A stretch of 64,000 nt of DNA from Mycolicibacterium sp. P9-22 (lineage in GTDB: Bacteria; Actinomycetota; Actinomycetes; Mycobacteriales; Mycobacteriaceae): NCBI RefSeq assembly GCF_008329585.1, contig NZ_NPKP01000001.1:248001-312000 (forward strand), in the 5' to 3' direction. The number at the start of each line of letters is the position of its first letter. Positions within the stretch are counted from its first letter, which is position 1. The notes under the pieces were generated by a model. The model worked only from the letters and a program-made list of their open reading frames with translations. It made no database searches and was not told the origin of the DNA. Shown here piece by piece: positions 1 through 12,489 of this stretch. Both the position numbers and the translations under genes were made by a program.

Positions 1-900
1 GGATTGGTCTCGGCGCTGCTGCTGACCGCGCGTGGCGTCGCGCTCACCGTCGGCCAACTGCACCACACGTTCCAGGACGCGCTGGATTACCTTGAGCGCA
101 AAGAGATCCCGATGACCAACAGTGTGCTGCGGCTGCGCACCCCGGAAGGGGTGCGGGCGGCGGTGGATGCGCTCTCGGGTGGCCATCCGGTGACCCGGGT
201 GGACGGCGGCCGCGAACCGGTGTGGCGGATCGCCCCGGATGACGAGCACGAGGCCGCGTTCTACCGGAACTCGATCATCTACGCGTTCCTGGAGACCTCG
301 CTGATCGAGCTGGCGCTGGCCCATGCCGCCCGCGCCGAGTCCGCTTGGCTGGACGTGTTCTGGACCCGGGTGATCCGGCTGCGTGATCTGCTCAAATTCG
401 AGTTCTACTTCGCCGACTCGGCCACCTTCCGGGAGAACATCACCACCGAGATGTCCTGGGTGCCGGACTGGGAGGACAAGATCGCGTCGGGACCCGAGGG
501 GATCAGGGCGATCCTGCAGACCAAGAAGCCGCTGCTCGGGGCGGCGATGCTGCGGCCGTTCTTCGAGGCCTATGAGATCGTCGCCGATGTGTTGCGCGAC
601 GCCGCACCGGAGATCCCGGAGGCCGAGCTGACCAAGCTGGCCCTCGGCCTCGGTCGCCAGCACGTGGCCCAGGCCAAGGTGCGCAGTGCGGAGTCCGTGT
701 CGGCGCTGTTGTTCGCCACCGCACGCCAGGTCGTCGCCGATCAGGATCTGCTGCGTCGCGCCGAGGATCTCTCCGAGCGGCGGACGGCGTTCCTGCGCGA
801 GATGCGCGACATCCTGGCCGATATGGACACCGTCGAGGTCGCGTCCAGGGAGCAGTTCAACGCACGCGAGCTGGCCTCACGCCGGTCCTCGGGTCGCTGA
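1..900 (+). CDS. plsB2: Glycerol-3-phosphate acyltransferase PlsB2, C-terminal part (5' truncated)
   Basis: The reading frame is open from base 1 (GGA codon) to TGA at 898-900, so this is the last ~299 residues of a longer protein cut by the window edge. The sequence resembles the C-terminal region of mycobacterial PlsB2 (Rv2482c, about 790 aa), which acylates sn-glycerol-3-phosphate at the membrane as the first step of phospholipid and triacylglycerol synthesis. The HxxxxD acyltransferase core would lie upstream of the window. Identification rests on family resemblance plus synteny: the genes further right (ssb, ettA, gdh) match the M. tuberculosis order around Rv2482c. Confidence 0.8.
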   Translation, partial: GLVSALLLTARGVALTVGQLHHTFQDALDYLERKEIPMTNSVLRLRTPEGVRAAVDALSGGHPVTRVDGGREPVWRIAPDDEHEAAFYRNSIIYAFLETSLIELALAHAARAESAWLDVFWTRVIRLRDLLKFEFYFADSATFRENITTEMSWVPDWEDKIASGPEGIRAILQTKKPLLGAAMLRPFFEAYEIVADVLRDAAPEIPEAELTKLALGLGRQHVAQAKVRSAESVSALLFATARQVVADQDLLRRAEDLSERRTAFLREMRDILADMDTVEVASREQFNARELASRRSSGR

Positions 901-923
901 GGGCGCCACTTACCCTTGACGGC

Positions 924-2921
924 ATGACGATCGTCGCGCCCACCGTGCGCCACAGCGCCGGGTGGCCGATTCTCTGGGGCGTCGCGCTGCTGGCCGGCGC
1001 GGTGGCCGCCGGTATCGGCGGGCTGTCCGTCGTGGATGCGCTGGCCGCCACGGGTCTGCCGGATCCCGGCCCGGCCACCACCTACGGGCTGCCGTTCGTG
1101 CGCGCGGTGGGCGAGATCGCGGCGGCCATCGCCGTCGGCTCGTTCCTGATGGCGGCGTTCCTGGTGCCACCACAGCGCAGCGGGGTGCTCGACGTCGGCG
1201 GCTACCGGGCGCTGCGCACCGGCACCGTCGCCGCCGGCGTATGGACGGTGTGCGCGGTGTTGCTGGTCCCGTTGACGGTCTCCGATATCACCGGCGCACC
1301 GTTGACCAGCAGACTCAGCCCGATCGACATCTGGACGGTCGCCGGCATGGTCGAGACGGCGGGCACCTGGCGGTGGACGGCCCTGCTGGCCGGGATCGTG
1401 ACGCTGGTCAGCATCCCGGTGCTGCGGTGGTCCTGGACGCCGGCGCTGCTGGCCGGATCGCTGATCACGCTGCTGCCGTTGGCGCTCAGCGGGCACTCGT
1501 CCTCCGGTGGCTCCCACGATGTGGCGACCAACAGCTTGCTCATCCACCTGATCGCCGGAGTGGTGTGGGCCGGCGGCCTGATGGCCCTGTGGGTGCTCGC
1601 GGTGCGCGGCGGTGAGCATCTGGACGTGGCGGCGCGGCGGTTCTCGGCCATCGCGCTGTGGTGCTTCGCGGCGATGGCGCTGTCCGGCATCGTCAATGCA
1701 CTGGTGCGGGTACGCCCCGGCGAACTGTTCAGCACCACCTACGGCTGGCTGCTGCTCGGCAAGGCCGCAGCGCTGCTGGTGCTCGGTGCGCTCGGGCTGC
1801 TGCAGCGCCGCCGCAGCGTCAGCGCGCTCGCCGCTGATCCCGGCGCCCGCCGCCCGCTCATCCAGCTCGCCCTCGTCGAATCGATGGTGTTCGGGGTGAC
1901 CTTCGGTCTCGCGGTCGCACTCGGCCGTACCCCGCCGCCGCCGTTGGCCGAGCTGCCGTCGATCACCGAGGTGGAAATCGGCTACGACCTGGCCGGCCCG
2001 CCCACGCTGGCCCGGGTGCTGTTCGACTGGCGATTCGATCTCATCTTCGGCACCGCCGCCATTCTGCTGGCCGCGGTGTACATCGCCGGTGTGGTGCGGC
2101 TGCGCCGCCGCGGCGATGCCTGGCCTGTGGGCCGGATCATCGCCTGGCTCTGTGGTTGCGCGGCGCTGCTGTTCGCGACGTCGTCAGGGGTCGGGCGTTA
2201 CATGCCCGCGATGTTCAGCATGCACATGACGGCCCACATGCTGTTGTCGATGCTGGTGCCGGTGCTGCTGGTGCTCGGCGCCCCGGTGACCCTGGCGCTG
2301 CGCGCGCTGCCCGCCGCGGGCAAGGACCGCCCGCCGGGCATGCGGGAATGGCTGCTGGCCGCGCTGCACAGCCGGGTGTCGAAGTTCTTCACCAATCCGT
2401 TGGTGGCGACCGCGATCTTCGTGGCCGGTTTCTACGGGCTGTATTTCGGCGGCATCTTCGACGCGGCGGCCGACAGCCACGGCGCGCACCTGGCGATGAA
2501 CGCGCACTTCCTGCTCAGCGGTTATCTCTTCTACTGGGTGGTCATCGGGGTCGACCCGACGCCGCGACCGATCCAGCCGCTGGCCAAGCTGGCGGTGGTG
2601 TTCGGCTCGCTGCCGTTGCACGCCTTCTTCGGTGTGGTGCTGATGGGCACCCAGACCGTCCTCGCCGGCGATTTCTACCGGTCACTCGGATTGCCGTGGC
2701 ACACCGACCTGCTCGCCGATCAGCGGCTCGGTGGCGGGATCGCGTGGTCGGCGGGTGAGGTCCCGCTGGTGCTGGTGATGCTCGCGCTGCTCATCCAGTG
2801 GCGGCGCAGCGACAATCGCACCGCGGTCCGGCTGGACCGGGCCGCCGACCGCGACGAGGATGCCGAACTGGCCGCCTACAACAACATGCTGGCGAAGCTG
2901 TCCAAGCTCGAGGATCGCTAA
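924..2921 (+). CDS. Bifunctional CopD / CtaG (Caa3-type assembly) polytopic membrane protein
   Basis: 665 aa, almost entirely hydrophobic. The first half has several membrane spans like a copper-resistance CopD domain. The second half has the Met/His-rich signature MFSMHMTAHMLLSM followed by LVLGAP, typical of CtaG/Caa3 assembly proteins. The same fusion is known in mycobacteria (Rv0102, ~661 aa), and the likely role is copper handling for cytochrome c oxidase maturation in the plasma membrane. ATG at 924 lies 23 bp after plsB2, without a strong ribosome site, so it may be co-transcribed. Its TAA overlaps the kinase stop codon on the other strand by 4 bp (2918-2921). Copper transport is inferred from the family. 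Confidence 0.85.
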   Translation: MTIVAPTVRHSAGWPILWGVALLAGAVAAGIGGLSVVDALAATGLPDPGPATTYGLPFVRAVGEIAAAIAVGSFLMAAFLVPPQRSGVLDVGGYRALRTGTVAAGVWTVCAVLLVPLTVSDITGAPLTSRLSPIDIWTVAGMVETAGTWRWTALLAGIVTLVSIPVLRWSWTPALLAGSLITLLPLALSGHSSSGGSHDVATNSLLIHLIAGVVWAGGLMALWVLAVRGGEHLDVAARRFSAIALWCFAAMALSGIVNALVRVRPGELFSTTYGWLLLGKAAALLVLGALGLLQRRRSVSALAADPGARRPLIQLALVESMVFGVTFGLAVALGRTPPPPLAELPSITEVEIGYDLAGPPTLARVLFDWRFDLIFGTAAILLAAVYIAGVVRLRRRGDAWPVGRIIAWLCGCAALLFATSSGVGRYMPAMFSMHMTAHMLLSMLVPVLLVLGAPVTLALRALPAAGKDRPPGMREWLLAALHSRVSKFFTNPLVATAIFVAGFYGLYFGGIFDAAADSHGAHLAMNAHFLLSGYLFYWVVIGVDPTPRPIQPLAKLAVVFGSLPLHAFFGVVLMGTQTVLAGDFYRSLGLPWHTDLLADQRLGGGIAWSAGEVPLVLVMLALLIQWRRSDNRTAVRLDRAADRDEDAELAAYNNMLAKLSKLEDR

Positions 2922-4762
2922 CTGCCGTAGTTCACCGTGACGGTGCCGTCCCGGTTCACCCCGGTGCCGGGCGCCGGGACCTGCTGCACCACCTTGGCGC
3001 GCCGGTCGCCGCCGGCGTCCATATCGGGCCCCTTCAGGAACGGGCCGGTGTGCCCCAGAGCCAGCAGTTGCGCCTTCGCATCGCCGTAGAGCAGTCCCCG
3101 CAGGTCGGGCATGGTGAACTGGTTACCGCGGGACACCTTCAGGGTGATCGGGGCATCCGAGGCCACCGACGTCCCGGCGGGCGGGTCGGTGGCGGCCACC
3201 TGGCCGGGTGGCAGTGTGCTGTCGGCTTCGGCCTCCAGGATGGTGGTGAAACCGGCGGTGTCCAGGTTGCGCCTGGCCTGATCCACCGTCTGCCCGACCA
3301 CATCGGGCACCGTCCTTGTCGACGGCCCGGAACCGACGAGGATGACGATCTCGTTGCTGGTGGCCGAGTCCTGCTGAGCCGCCGGAACCGTCCCGATGAC
3401 CCGGTCGAGTTCCTCGCTCGTGGACGCCTGCGGCATCCGGCGTACGTTCTCGAAGCCGGCGTCGGCGAGGGTGTTCACCGCCTCGTCGTAGGACAGGCCG
3501 GAGACATCCGGGATGCGTCGCTGCTCGGGCCCGCCCGACACGTTGACGGTGATATCGCTGCCCGACGAGATGGAACCGCCGGCCGCCGGGTCGGTGCCGA
3601 TCACGCGTCCCGCCTCCACCGACCCGTCGGGTTTGCTGTCCACCACCGGGCTCAAACCGCTGTCCCGGAGTTGGCTCACCGCCTCCTGCTGGGTCAGCCC
3701 CTGCACATCGGGAATGCGAACCCGGTTCATGGCGCCCATGATGTACACACCCGCGATCACCAGCAGCGTGACGGCCACCAGTGCGCCGGCCATCACCCAG
3801 CGCCGCGATCCGCGGCGCTGCTCCTGCACGGGAAACTGCAGGGTGTTCGGGCCCCGGGTCGCCGGACTGTCGTCGGTGTCATGTGAGTCGTGGGCCGGCG
3901 GCGACTGCGCCTCGGGGACGTGCCCGGCGCCGACCCGCCGCAGATCGGCGTGCATCTCGGCCGCGCTCTGGTAGCGATTCTCGGGTTTCTTGGCCAGTGC
4001 CTTCAGCACCACGGCGTCGAGGTCGGGGGAGATGCCGCTGTGCCGCTGTGACGGTGGCACCGGTCGCTCCCGGACATGCTGGTAGGCCACCGACAGTGGC
4101 GTGTCGCCGGTGAAAAGCGCCTGGCCGGTCAGCATTTCGTACAACACGCAGCCCAGCGAGTACACATCGGTGCGGGCGTCGACCTGCTGGCCGCGGGCCT
4201 GCTCGGGCGAGAAGTACTGTGCCGTGCCGACCACCGCCGAGGTCGCGGTGAGCCGGTCCCCGGTGGTCGCGTTCATGGCACGGGCGATGCCGAAATCCAT
4301 CACCTTCACCGCGCCGGTCGGGGTGATCATGATGTTGGCCGGCTTGATGTCGCGGTGCACGATGCCGCGGCTGTGACTGAACTCCAACGCCGTGCACACA
4401 TCGGCGATGATCGAGATCGCCCGCCGCGGCGGCATCGCCCCGTGGCGCTGGATCAGCTTTCCCACGGTGTGGCCGTCGACGTACTCCATCACCAGGAACG
4501 GCAGGTTGCCGTTCGCGGTCTGGGCCTCGCCGGTGTCGTACACCGCCACGATGGAAGGGTGATTCAGCGATGCGGTGTGCTTGGCCTCGCGCCGGAACCG
4601 CTGATAGAAGTTCGGGTCACGGGCCAGGTCGGCGCGCAGGATCTTGATCGCCACATCGCGGTGCAGGCGCACATCGCGCGCCTTGTGCACCTCCGACATC
4701 CCCCCGAAGCCCAGGATTTCGCCCAGCTCGTAGCGGTCGGTCAGCTGCTGCGGCACGGTCAT
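2918..4762 (-). CDS. PknB-like Ser/Thr protein kinase with four PASTA domains
   Basis: 614 aa. N-terminal kinase domain (~11-275): glycine loop GFGGMSEV, catalytic Lys40 (VAIK), HRD Asp138, DFG Asp156, and activation-loop T172/T174 (TAT), matching T171/T173 of M. tuberculosis PknB. A linker and one membrane span (~322-345) are followed by four extracellular PASTA repeats to the end. Architecture and length match PknB (626 aa), which senses muropeptides/lipid II and controls growth. The usual pknB partners (pknA, pbpA, rodA, pstP, fhaA) are absent here, so this is probably a paralogue of the oriC-proximal gene. Start: ATG at 4762, equivalent to the PknB start. It diverges from ssb. Confidence 0.93.
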   Translation of the reverse strand: MTVPQQLTDRYELGEILGFGGMSEVHKARDVRLHRDVAIKILRADLARDPNFYQRFRREAKHTASLNHPSIVAVYDTGEAQTANGNLPFLVMEYVDGHTVGKLIQRHGAMPPRRAISIIADVCTALEFSHSRGIVHRDIKPANIMITPTGAVKVMDFGIARAMNATTGDRLTATSAVVGTAQYFSPEQARGQQVDARTDVYSLGCVLYEMLTGQALFTGDTPLSVAYQHVRERPVPPSQRHSGISPDLDAVVLKALAKKPENRYQSAAEMHADLRRVGAGHVPEAQSPPAHDSHDTDDSPATRGPNTLQFPVQEQRRGSRRWVMAGALVAVTLLVIAGVYIMGAMNRVRIPDVQGLTQQEAVSQLRDSGLSPVVDSKPDGSVEAGRVIGTDPAAGGSISSGSDITVNVSGGPEQRRIPDVSGLSYDEAVNTLADAGFENVRRMPQASTSEELDRVIGTVPAAQQDSATSNEIVILVGSGPSTRTVPDVVGQTVDQARRNLDTAGFTTILEAEADSTLPPGQVAATDPPAGTSVASDAPITLKVSRGNQFTMPDLRGLLYGDAKAQLLALGHTGPFLKGPDMDAGGDRRAKVVQQVPAPGTGVNRDGTVTVNYGS

Positions 4763-4995
4763 GGCGCGCTGCCGATCTCATCGAAGCTGTTACATCCCAC
4801 GTGTTGATCTTCTCTCAGTAGCGACGCGGCGGGTTGCGAGACCCCGGTATGCGCCGGTTGTCCACAATGCCCGATTCGTACACAGGCGCCGTTGCGGCCG
4901 GGGCGCGCGGCGCCCTTCTGTCGGTGCCCGGCGGGTCAATGGGTGCACAGGCCGGCGACAGCGCCGGCGTCCAGAAATGAGCGAAAGGCACTGCC

Positions 4996-5442
4996 ATGTT
5001 CGAAACACCGTTATCCGTCGTCGGCAACGTGGTCACCGATCCCATCTTGCGCCGCGTCGGCGAACAGGACTTTCTCAAGTTCCGGGTGGCCAGCAACTCG
5101 CGCCGGCGCAATGCCGAGGGCGATTGGGAACCCGGCAACGCGCTCTACCTCACGGTCAACTGCTGGGGAAAGGTCGCCGACGGGGTGGCCGGCGTGCTCT
5201 ACAAGGGCGATCCGGTGGTCGTCGTGGGCCATATCTACACCAACGAGTACGACGACAAGGAGGGCAACCGCAAGTCCACGGTCGACATGCGGGCGATATC
5301 TGTCGGGCCGGATCTGTCCCGCTGCCGGGTCAAGCTCGACCGGGCGCGGCCGGCCACCGATCCGGTGCCCACGTCCGGACCCGGCGGTGGTGAGGACACC
5401 GAACACACCGACGAGCCGGAGGAGCTGCCGATCTCGGCGTAA
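4996..5442 (+). CDS. ssbB: Second single-stranded DNA-binding protein (SSBb type)
   Basis: 148 aa with one OB-fold: the N-terminal strand ETPLSVVGNVVTDP, core FRVASNSRRR, VNCWGKVADGV and VVVVGHIYTNEY. The tail is short, acidic and Ser/Pro/Gly-rich and ends ELPISA, so it lacks the DDDIPF-type tip of canonical SSB that recruits repair proteins. It is the counterpart of Rv2478c (SSBb), a paralogue of the essential SSB. The ATG at 4996 has GAAAGG upstream. The next gene, ettA, starts 67 bp downstream in the same direction. A role in stress or recombination is known only at family level. Confidence 0.85.
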   Translation: MFETPLSVVGNVVTDPILRRVGEQDFLKFRVASNSRRRNAEGDWEPGNALYLTVNCWGKVADGVAGVLYKGDPVVVVGHIYTNEYDDKEGNRKSTVDMRAISVGPDLSRCRVKLDRARPATDPVPTSGPGGGEDTEHTDEPEELPISA

Positions 5443-5509
5443 CCGGCTGGCCCGGTCGTGCCTAGGATGGTGCCGCGAGACTTTGGCGAACGAAAGGCAA
5501 GACGACGGC

Positions 5510-7183
<1,674 letters not shown>

Positions 7184-7235
7184 ATCCTGCGGGACTGCCC
7201 GCGAATCGGACCCGCCCATCACTACAGTTGCACCT

Positions 7236-10200
7236 GTGTCCGGAACCACCGAGCAGTTGCAACTGAGCCAGGACGCGGTCGCGCGACTGACTCACGCCTA
7301 CGTCGAAACCCACCACGGTCCGCACGGTGATGCGCCCGCGGCCGATACCGCGGTCACCGCTCCGATAGAGCGTGGTGCCGCGACGAAGGTGACACGACAG
7401 CTGCTGGCGGCGCACGCCAAGGTGGGCCACCGCCGCACACCGGGGGAGACCCTGGTGGCGGTGTACCCGGCCGACGATCCGGGTGGTTTCGGCCCGGCGA
7501 TCCAGGTGGTCACCGACTACAGCGCCATGCTGATGGATTCGGTGACGGTGCTGCTGCACCGTCTCGGTGTCGCCTACGGCTGGGTGATGAACCCGGTGCT
7601 GCGGGCCCGCAGAGGCCCCGACGGTGAACTTCTGGCGCTGGCGCCGGCCTCGGATCCGGATGCCCCCGACGGGGCCGACGAGATGTGGATCCACGTCGGG
7701 CTGTCGCCGACCGCAGATCCTGCCGCGCTCAACGAGGTGGCCGGCCTGATGCCGACGGTGCTCGCCGACGCCCGGCAGGTCGCCGCCGATTCGGCGGCGC
7801 TCAACGCGACCCTGATCGGGCTGGCCAACGCCCTGGATTCCGATCATGCCGGGCACTTTCCGGGCCCGGACCGCCGCGATGTCGCCGCGCTGTTGCACTG
7901 GCTGGGCGACGGGCACTTCGTGCTGCTCGGCTACCAGCGGTGCGCGGTGCACAACCGTCAGGCCACCGTCGACCCGGCCAGCCGGCTGGGCATCCTCAAG
8001 TTGCGCACCGATGTGCTGCCGCAGCTGACCGAGGCCGACGATCTGCTGGTCCTGGCGCAGGCCACCATGCCCAGCTTCCTTCGGTACGGCGCCTACCCCT
8101 ACATCGTCGTGGTCCGGGAGAACCCGGCCGGTCCCGCCTCCAACCAGGCCGTCGAGCACCGCTTCGTCGGCTTGTTCACGGTGGCCGCGATGAACGCCAA
8201 CGTGCTGGAGATCCCGCTGATCTCGCGCCGGGTGGACGAAGCGCTGGCTCAGTCGCAGTCCGACCCGAGCCACCCCGGTCAGCTGATGCTCGATGTCATC
8301 CAGACCATCCCGCGCTCTGAGCTGTTCGCGCTGCACACTCCTGACATACTCGAAATGGCCAGGGCGGTAGTCGATCTGGGATCACTGCGGCGTGCGCTGT
8401 TGTTCCTGCGTGCCGACCAGCTGGGCCATTTCGTGTCGGCACTGGTGTACCTGCCGCGTGACCGCTACACCACCGCCGTGCGGTTGGCCATCCAGGACAT
8501 CCTGGTCCGCGAGCTCGGCGCGGTCAGCATCGAATACGCCGCCAGGGTCAGTGAATCACCATGGGCGGTCGTGCATTTCACGGTGAAGATGCCCGACGGG
8601 TCCCAGCGGGCCGATATCGACACCTCGTCGGACAACGAGATCCGGATCCAGCATCTGCTCACCGAGGCCGCCCGCACCTGGGCGGACCGCCTGATCGGGT
8701 CGGTCAAGACGGAATCGATCAGCCTGGCCGATGCCGAGTACTACGCCGGCGCGTTCCCGGAGATCTACAAACAGGCCTTCACCCCGCAGGCAGCCATCGA
8801 AGACATCGCGATCATCGAAGAGCTGCAGGACAACTCGGTCAAGCTGGTGTTCCGAGACGGCGGTGCCGAGCGGGTGGATCTGCTCACCTGGTACCTGGGT
8901 GGCCGGTCGGCCTCGCTGTCCGAACTGTTGCCGATGTTGCAGTGCATGGGCGTGGTGGTGCTCGAAGAGCGGCCGTTCACCGTCACCCGTCCCGACGGTC
9001 TGGTGGTCTGGATCTACCAGTTCGTGGTGTCCCCGCACCAGTCCATCCCCACCACCCCCGAGGGCCAGATCGAGGACGTGGCCAAGCGGTTCGCCGATAC
9101 GGTGACCGCCATCTGGCACGGCCGGGCCGAGATCGACCATTTCAACGAATTGGTGTTGCGGGCCGGCCTGACCTGGCAACAGGTCACCATCCTGCGTGGC
9201 TACGCCAAGTACCTGCGCCAGGCCGGTTTCCCGTACAGCCAGGCCCACGTCGAGGGTGTGCTGAACGGAAACCCGCGTACCGCGCGGTCATTGGTGGAAC
9301 TGTTCGAGGCCCTGTTCACCCCGGAAGCCGATGACGCCGCCGGCGGCCGCAAACTGGACGCACAGGCCGCGGCCGCCGCCGTCGCCGCCGATATCGACGC
9401 CCTGGTCAGCCTGGACACCGATCGTGTGCTGCGGGCCTTCGCCGGCCTCATCCAGGCGACCCTGCGCACCAACTACTTCGTGAACAGCCCGGACTCGGCC
9501 CGTGCCCAGAATGTGCTGTCCTACAAGCTCAATCCCGGTCTCATCGACGAATTGCCGTTGCCGAAGCCGCGATTCGAGATCTTCGTCTACTCGCCCCGTG
9601 TCGAGGGTGTGCACCTGCGATTCGGGTTCGTCGCGCGCGGTGGGCTGCGCTGGTCGGATCGCCGCGAGGATTTCCGCACCGAGGTCCTCGGCCTGGTGAA
9701 GGCGCAGGCCGTCAAGAACGCCGTCATAGTCCCGGTCGGCGCCAAGGGCGGCTTCGTCGTCAAATCGCCGCCGCTGCCCAGCGGTGACGCCGCGGTGGAT
9801 CGCGACGCCACCCGCGCCGAGGGGGTGGCCTGCTACCGGTTGTTCATATCGGGCCTGCTCGACCTCACCGACAATGTCGACAAGTCCAGCGGCGCGGTCA
9901 TCACCCCGGCCGGCGTCGTGCGCCGCGACGGGGACGACGCCTACCTGGTCGTCGCCGCCGACAAGGGCACGGCCACCTTCTCCGATATCGCCAATGATGT
10001 TGCGCAGTCCTACGGTTTCTGGCTCGGCGACGCCTTCGCCTCCGGCGGGTCGGTGGGTTACGACCACAAGGCGATGGGCATCACCGCCAAGGGCGCCTGG
10101 GAATCGGTGAAGCGGCACTTCCGCGAGATCGGCGTCGATACCCAGTCCCAGGACTTCACGGTCGTCGGTGTCGGCGACATGAGCGGTGACGTGTTCGGCA

Positions 10201-12083
10201 ACGGCATGCTGCTCTCCCCGCACATCCGCCTCATCGCGGCCTTCGATCACCGCGACATCTTCCTGGACCCCAATCCGGACGCCGCCACCTCTTGGGCTGA
10301 GCGGGAGCGCATGTTCGCTCTGCCGCGGTCCAGCTGGGCGGATTACGACCGCACGCTGATCAGCGAGGGCGGCGGGGTGTACAGCCGGCAACAGAAGTCG
10401 ATCCCGATCAGCCCGCAGGTACGCCAGGCGCTGGGCCTGCCCGACGGTGTCGAGGAGATGACCCCGCCGGCGTTGATGAAGGCGGTGCTGCTGGCACCGG
10501 TGGACCTGTTCTGGAACGGCGGTATCGGCACCTACGTCAAGGCCGAGACCGAGTCCGATGTCGACGTCGGCGACCGGGCCAATGACGCCATCCGCGTCAA
10601 CGGAAACCAGTTGCGGGTCAAGGTCGTCGGTGAGGGCGGCAATCTCGGTATCACCCAGCGCGGACGCATCGAGTTCGACCTTGCCGGCGGGCGGATCAAC
10701 ACCGATGCGCTGGACAACTCCGCGGGCGTTGACTGCTCCGACCATGAGGTCAACATCAAGATTCTGATCGACTCGTTGGTGACCGCGGGCAAGGTGAGCG
10801 CCGATGAGCGCACGCCACTGCTCATGTCGATGACAGACGAGGTGGGTCTGCTCGTGCTGGCCGACAACATCGACCAGAACGATCTGATGGGCACCAGCCG
10901 CGCGAACGCCGCCAGCCTGCTGCAGGTGCACGCCCGCCAGATCAAGGAGTTCGTCACCGACCGTGGACTCAACCGTGAGCTGGAGGCGTTGCCGTCGGAG
11001 AAGGAGATCCGGCGCCGCCATGAGCTCGGGATCGGCTTGACCTCACCGGAACTGGCGACCTTGATGGCCCACGTCAAGCTCGCGCTCAAGGACGAGCTGC
11101 TGCGCACCGACCTGCCCGACCAGGAGGTGTTCGCGTCACGCCTGCCGCAATATTTCCCGGTGGAGCTGCGCGACCGGTTCACCAGCGAGATCCGATCCCA
11201 TCAGCTCCGCCGCGAGATCGTCACGACGATGTTGGTCAACGATCTGGTGGACACCAGTGGGATCACCTACGCCTATCGGATGACCGAGGACACCGGCGTC
11301 GGTCCGGTCGACGCGGTGCGCGGCTATGTGGCCACCGATGCGATCTTCGGGATCAGCGAGATCTGGCAGGGCATCAAAGACGCCGGTAACGCCGGGATCC
11401 CGTGCGCGGTGACCGACCGTATGACGCTGGACCTGCGTCGGGTCATCGACCGGGCCGGGCGCTGGCTGATCAACTACCGGCCGCAGCCGTTGGCGGTCGG
11501 TGCCGAGATCAACCGGTTCGCCGAGAAAGTGGCGCTGCTGTCGCCGCAGATGCCGAAGTGGCTGCGCGGTGACGACAAGGCCATCGTGGCCAAGGAATCC
11601 GGCGAGTTCGAAGCCCAGGGTGTGTCCAAGGAACTGGCCTATACCGTCGCCACCGGCCTGTACCGCTACAGCCTGCTGGACGTCATCGACATCGCCGATA
11701 TCGCCGACCGCGATGCTGCCGAGGTGGCCGACGCCTACTTCGCGTTGATGGACCATCTCGGTATCGACGGTCTGCTCACCGCGATCTCGCAGCTGGAGCG
11801 CGATGACCGGTGGCATTCGCTGGCGCGCTTGGCGATCCGTGATGACATCTATGGCTCACTGCGGGCGCTGTGCTTCGACGTGCTGGCCGTCGGTGAGCCG
11901 GATGAGACCGGCGAGCAGAAGATCGAGGAGTGGGAGCTGACCAACAGTTCCCGGGTGGACCGGGCGCAACGCACCCTCGACGAGATCCACCGGGACGGAC
12001 AGCTCGATCTGGCGACGCTGTCGGTGGCGGCCCGTCAGATCCGCAGCATGACGAGAACGACAGGAACGGGAACAAGTGGCTGA
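7236..12083 (+). CDS. gdh: NAD-specific glutamate dehydrogenase, large (L_180) class
   Basis: 1615 aa, the size of Rv2476c (1624 aa). It converts glutamate to 2-oxoglutarate and ammonia with NAD+. The N-terminal ~700 residues hold the regulatory region of this class. The catalytic core contains [19 protein letters not shown] and [15 protein letters not shown] near residue 820, then [15 protein letters not shown] and an NAD-binding region around GEGGNLG. The start is GTG at 7236, 52 bp after ettA. The class is known to be controlled by GarA and PknG in mycobacteria. The stop overlaps the next start by 8 bp, indicating translational coupling with the thioesterase gene. Confidence 0.95.
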   Translation: MSGTTEQLQLSQDAVARLTHAYVETHHGPHGDAPAADTAVTAPIERGAATKVTRQLLAAHAKVGHRRTPGETLVAVYPADDPGGFGPAIQVVTDYSAMLMDSVTVLLHRLGVAYGWVMNPVLRARRGPDGELLALAPASDPDAPDGADEMWIHVGLSPTADPAALNEVAGLMPTVLADARQVAADSAALNATLIGLANALDSDHAGHFPGPDRRDVAALLHWLGDGHFVLLGYQRCAVHNRQATVDPASRLGILKLRTDVLPQLTEADDLLVLAQATMPSFLRYGAYPYIVVVRENPAGPASNQAVEHRFVGLFTVAAMNANVLEIPLISRRVDEALAQSQSDPSHPGQLMLDVIQTIPRSELFALHTPDILEMARAVVDLGSLRRALLFLRADQLGHFVSALVYLPRDRYTTAVRLAIQDILVRELGAVSIEYAARVSESPWAVVHFTVKMPDGSQRADIDTSSDNEIRIQHLLTEAARTWADRLIGSVKTESISLADAEYYAGAFPEIYKQAFTPQAAIEDIAIIEELQDNSVKLVFRDGGAERVDLLTWYLGGRSASLSELLPMLQCMGVVVLEERPFTVTRPDGLVVWIYQFVVSPHQSIPTTPEGQIEDVAKRFADTVTAIWHGRAEIDHFNELVLRAGLTWQQVTILRGYAKYLRQAGFPYSQAHVEGVLNGNPRTARSLVELFEALFTPEADDAAGGRKLDAQAAAAAVAADIDALVSLDTDRVLRAFAGLIQATLRTNYFVNSPDSARAQNVLSYKLNPGLIDELPLPKPRFEIFVYSPRVEGVHLRFGFVARGGLRWSDRREDFRTEVLGLVKAQAVKNAVIVPVGAKGGFVVKSPPLPSGDAAVDRDATRAEGVACYRLFISGLLDLTDNVDKSSGAVITPAGVVRRDGDDAYLVVAADKGTATFSDIANDVAQSYGFWLGDAFASGGSVGYDHKAMGITAKGAWESVKRHFREIGVDTQSQDFTVVGVGDMSGDVFGNGMLLSPHIRLIAAFDHRDIFLDPNPDAATSWAERERMFALPRSSWADYDRTLISEGGGVYSRQQKSIPISPQVRQALGLPDGVEEMTPPALMKAVLLAPVDLFWNGGIGTYVKAETESDVDVGDRANDAIRVNGNQLRVKVVGEGGNLGITQRGRIEFDLAGGRINTDALDNSAGVDCSDHEVNIKILIDSLVTAGKVSADERTPLLMSMTDEVGLLVLADNIDQNDLMGTSRANAASLLQVHARQIKEFVTDRGLNRELEALPSEKEIRRRHELGIGLTSPELATLMAHVKLALKDELLRTDLPDQEVFASRLPQYFPVELRDRFTSEIRSHQLRREIVTTMLVNDLVDTSGITYAYRMTEDTGVGPVDAVRGYVATDAIFGISEIWQGIKDAGNAGIPCAVTDRMTLDLRRVIDRAGRWLINYRPQPLAVGAEINRFAEKVALLSPQMPKWLRGDDKAIVAKESGEFEAQGVSKELAYTVATGLYRYSLLDVIDIADIADRDAAEVADAYFALMDHLGIDGLLTAISQLERDDRWHSLARLAIRDDIYGSLRALCFDVLAVGEPDETGEQKIEEWELTNSSRVDRAQRTLDEIHRDGQLDLATLSVAARQIRSMTRTTGTGTSG

Positions 12084-12489
12084 GCGTTTCACCACACCGG
12101 TGCCGGTGCGCTGGTCCGATATCGACATGTACCAGCATGTCAACCACGCCACCATGGTCACCATCCTCGAAGAGGCCCGGGTGCCGTTTCTGCACGAACC
12201 GTTCGTGAACGACATCGACAGTATCGGCTTGCTGATCGCAGAGGTGAAGGTCACCTACAAAGGGCAACTGCGCCTGATGGATTCGCCACTGCAGGTGACC
12301 ATTTGGGTGAGCAGGCTGCGTGCGGTGGATTTCAACCTCGGCTATGAGGTGCGCTCGGCGCATGCCGATCCGGACTCGAAGCCCGCGGTGATCGGCGAAA
12401 CCCACCTGGCGGCCTTCAACATCGAGGAGCAGAAGTTGGTGCGGCTGCTTCCGCATCATCGCGAGTATCTGCAGCGTTTTCAGCGGTGA
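12076..12489 (+). CDS. Hot-dog fold acyl-CoA thioesterase (4-hydroxybenzoyl-CoA thioesterase-like)
   Basis: 137 aa. The N-terminal motif [18 protein letters not shown] carries the Asp of the 4HBT/YbgC-type active site, followed by the long helix EEARVPFL of the hot-dog fold. It corresponds to Rv2475c. The GTG start lies inside the last codons of gdh (8-bp overlap) and the stop overlaps the next gene, so it is the middle cistron of a coupled trio. The substrate is unknown; hydrolysis of a short or aromatic acyl-CoA is inferred from the fold only. Confidence 0.85.
   Translation: MAERFTTPVPVRWSDIDMYQHVNHATMVTILEEARVPFLHEPFVNDIDSIGLLIAEVKVTYKGQLRLMDSPLQVTIWVSRLRAVDFNLGYEVRSAHADPDSKPAVIGETHLAAFNIEEQKLVRLLPHHREYLQRFQR

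Noticed and set aside
7189..7202. Hairpin GCGGG-ACTG-CCCGC after ettA as a terminator
   Set aside because: Only a 5-bp stem without a T-run in a 52-bp gap inside a probable operon; too weak to call.
9288..11021. 577-codon minus-strand frame inside gdh
   Set aside because: Shadow of the third-position GC bias; gdh is intact over its whole length.
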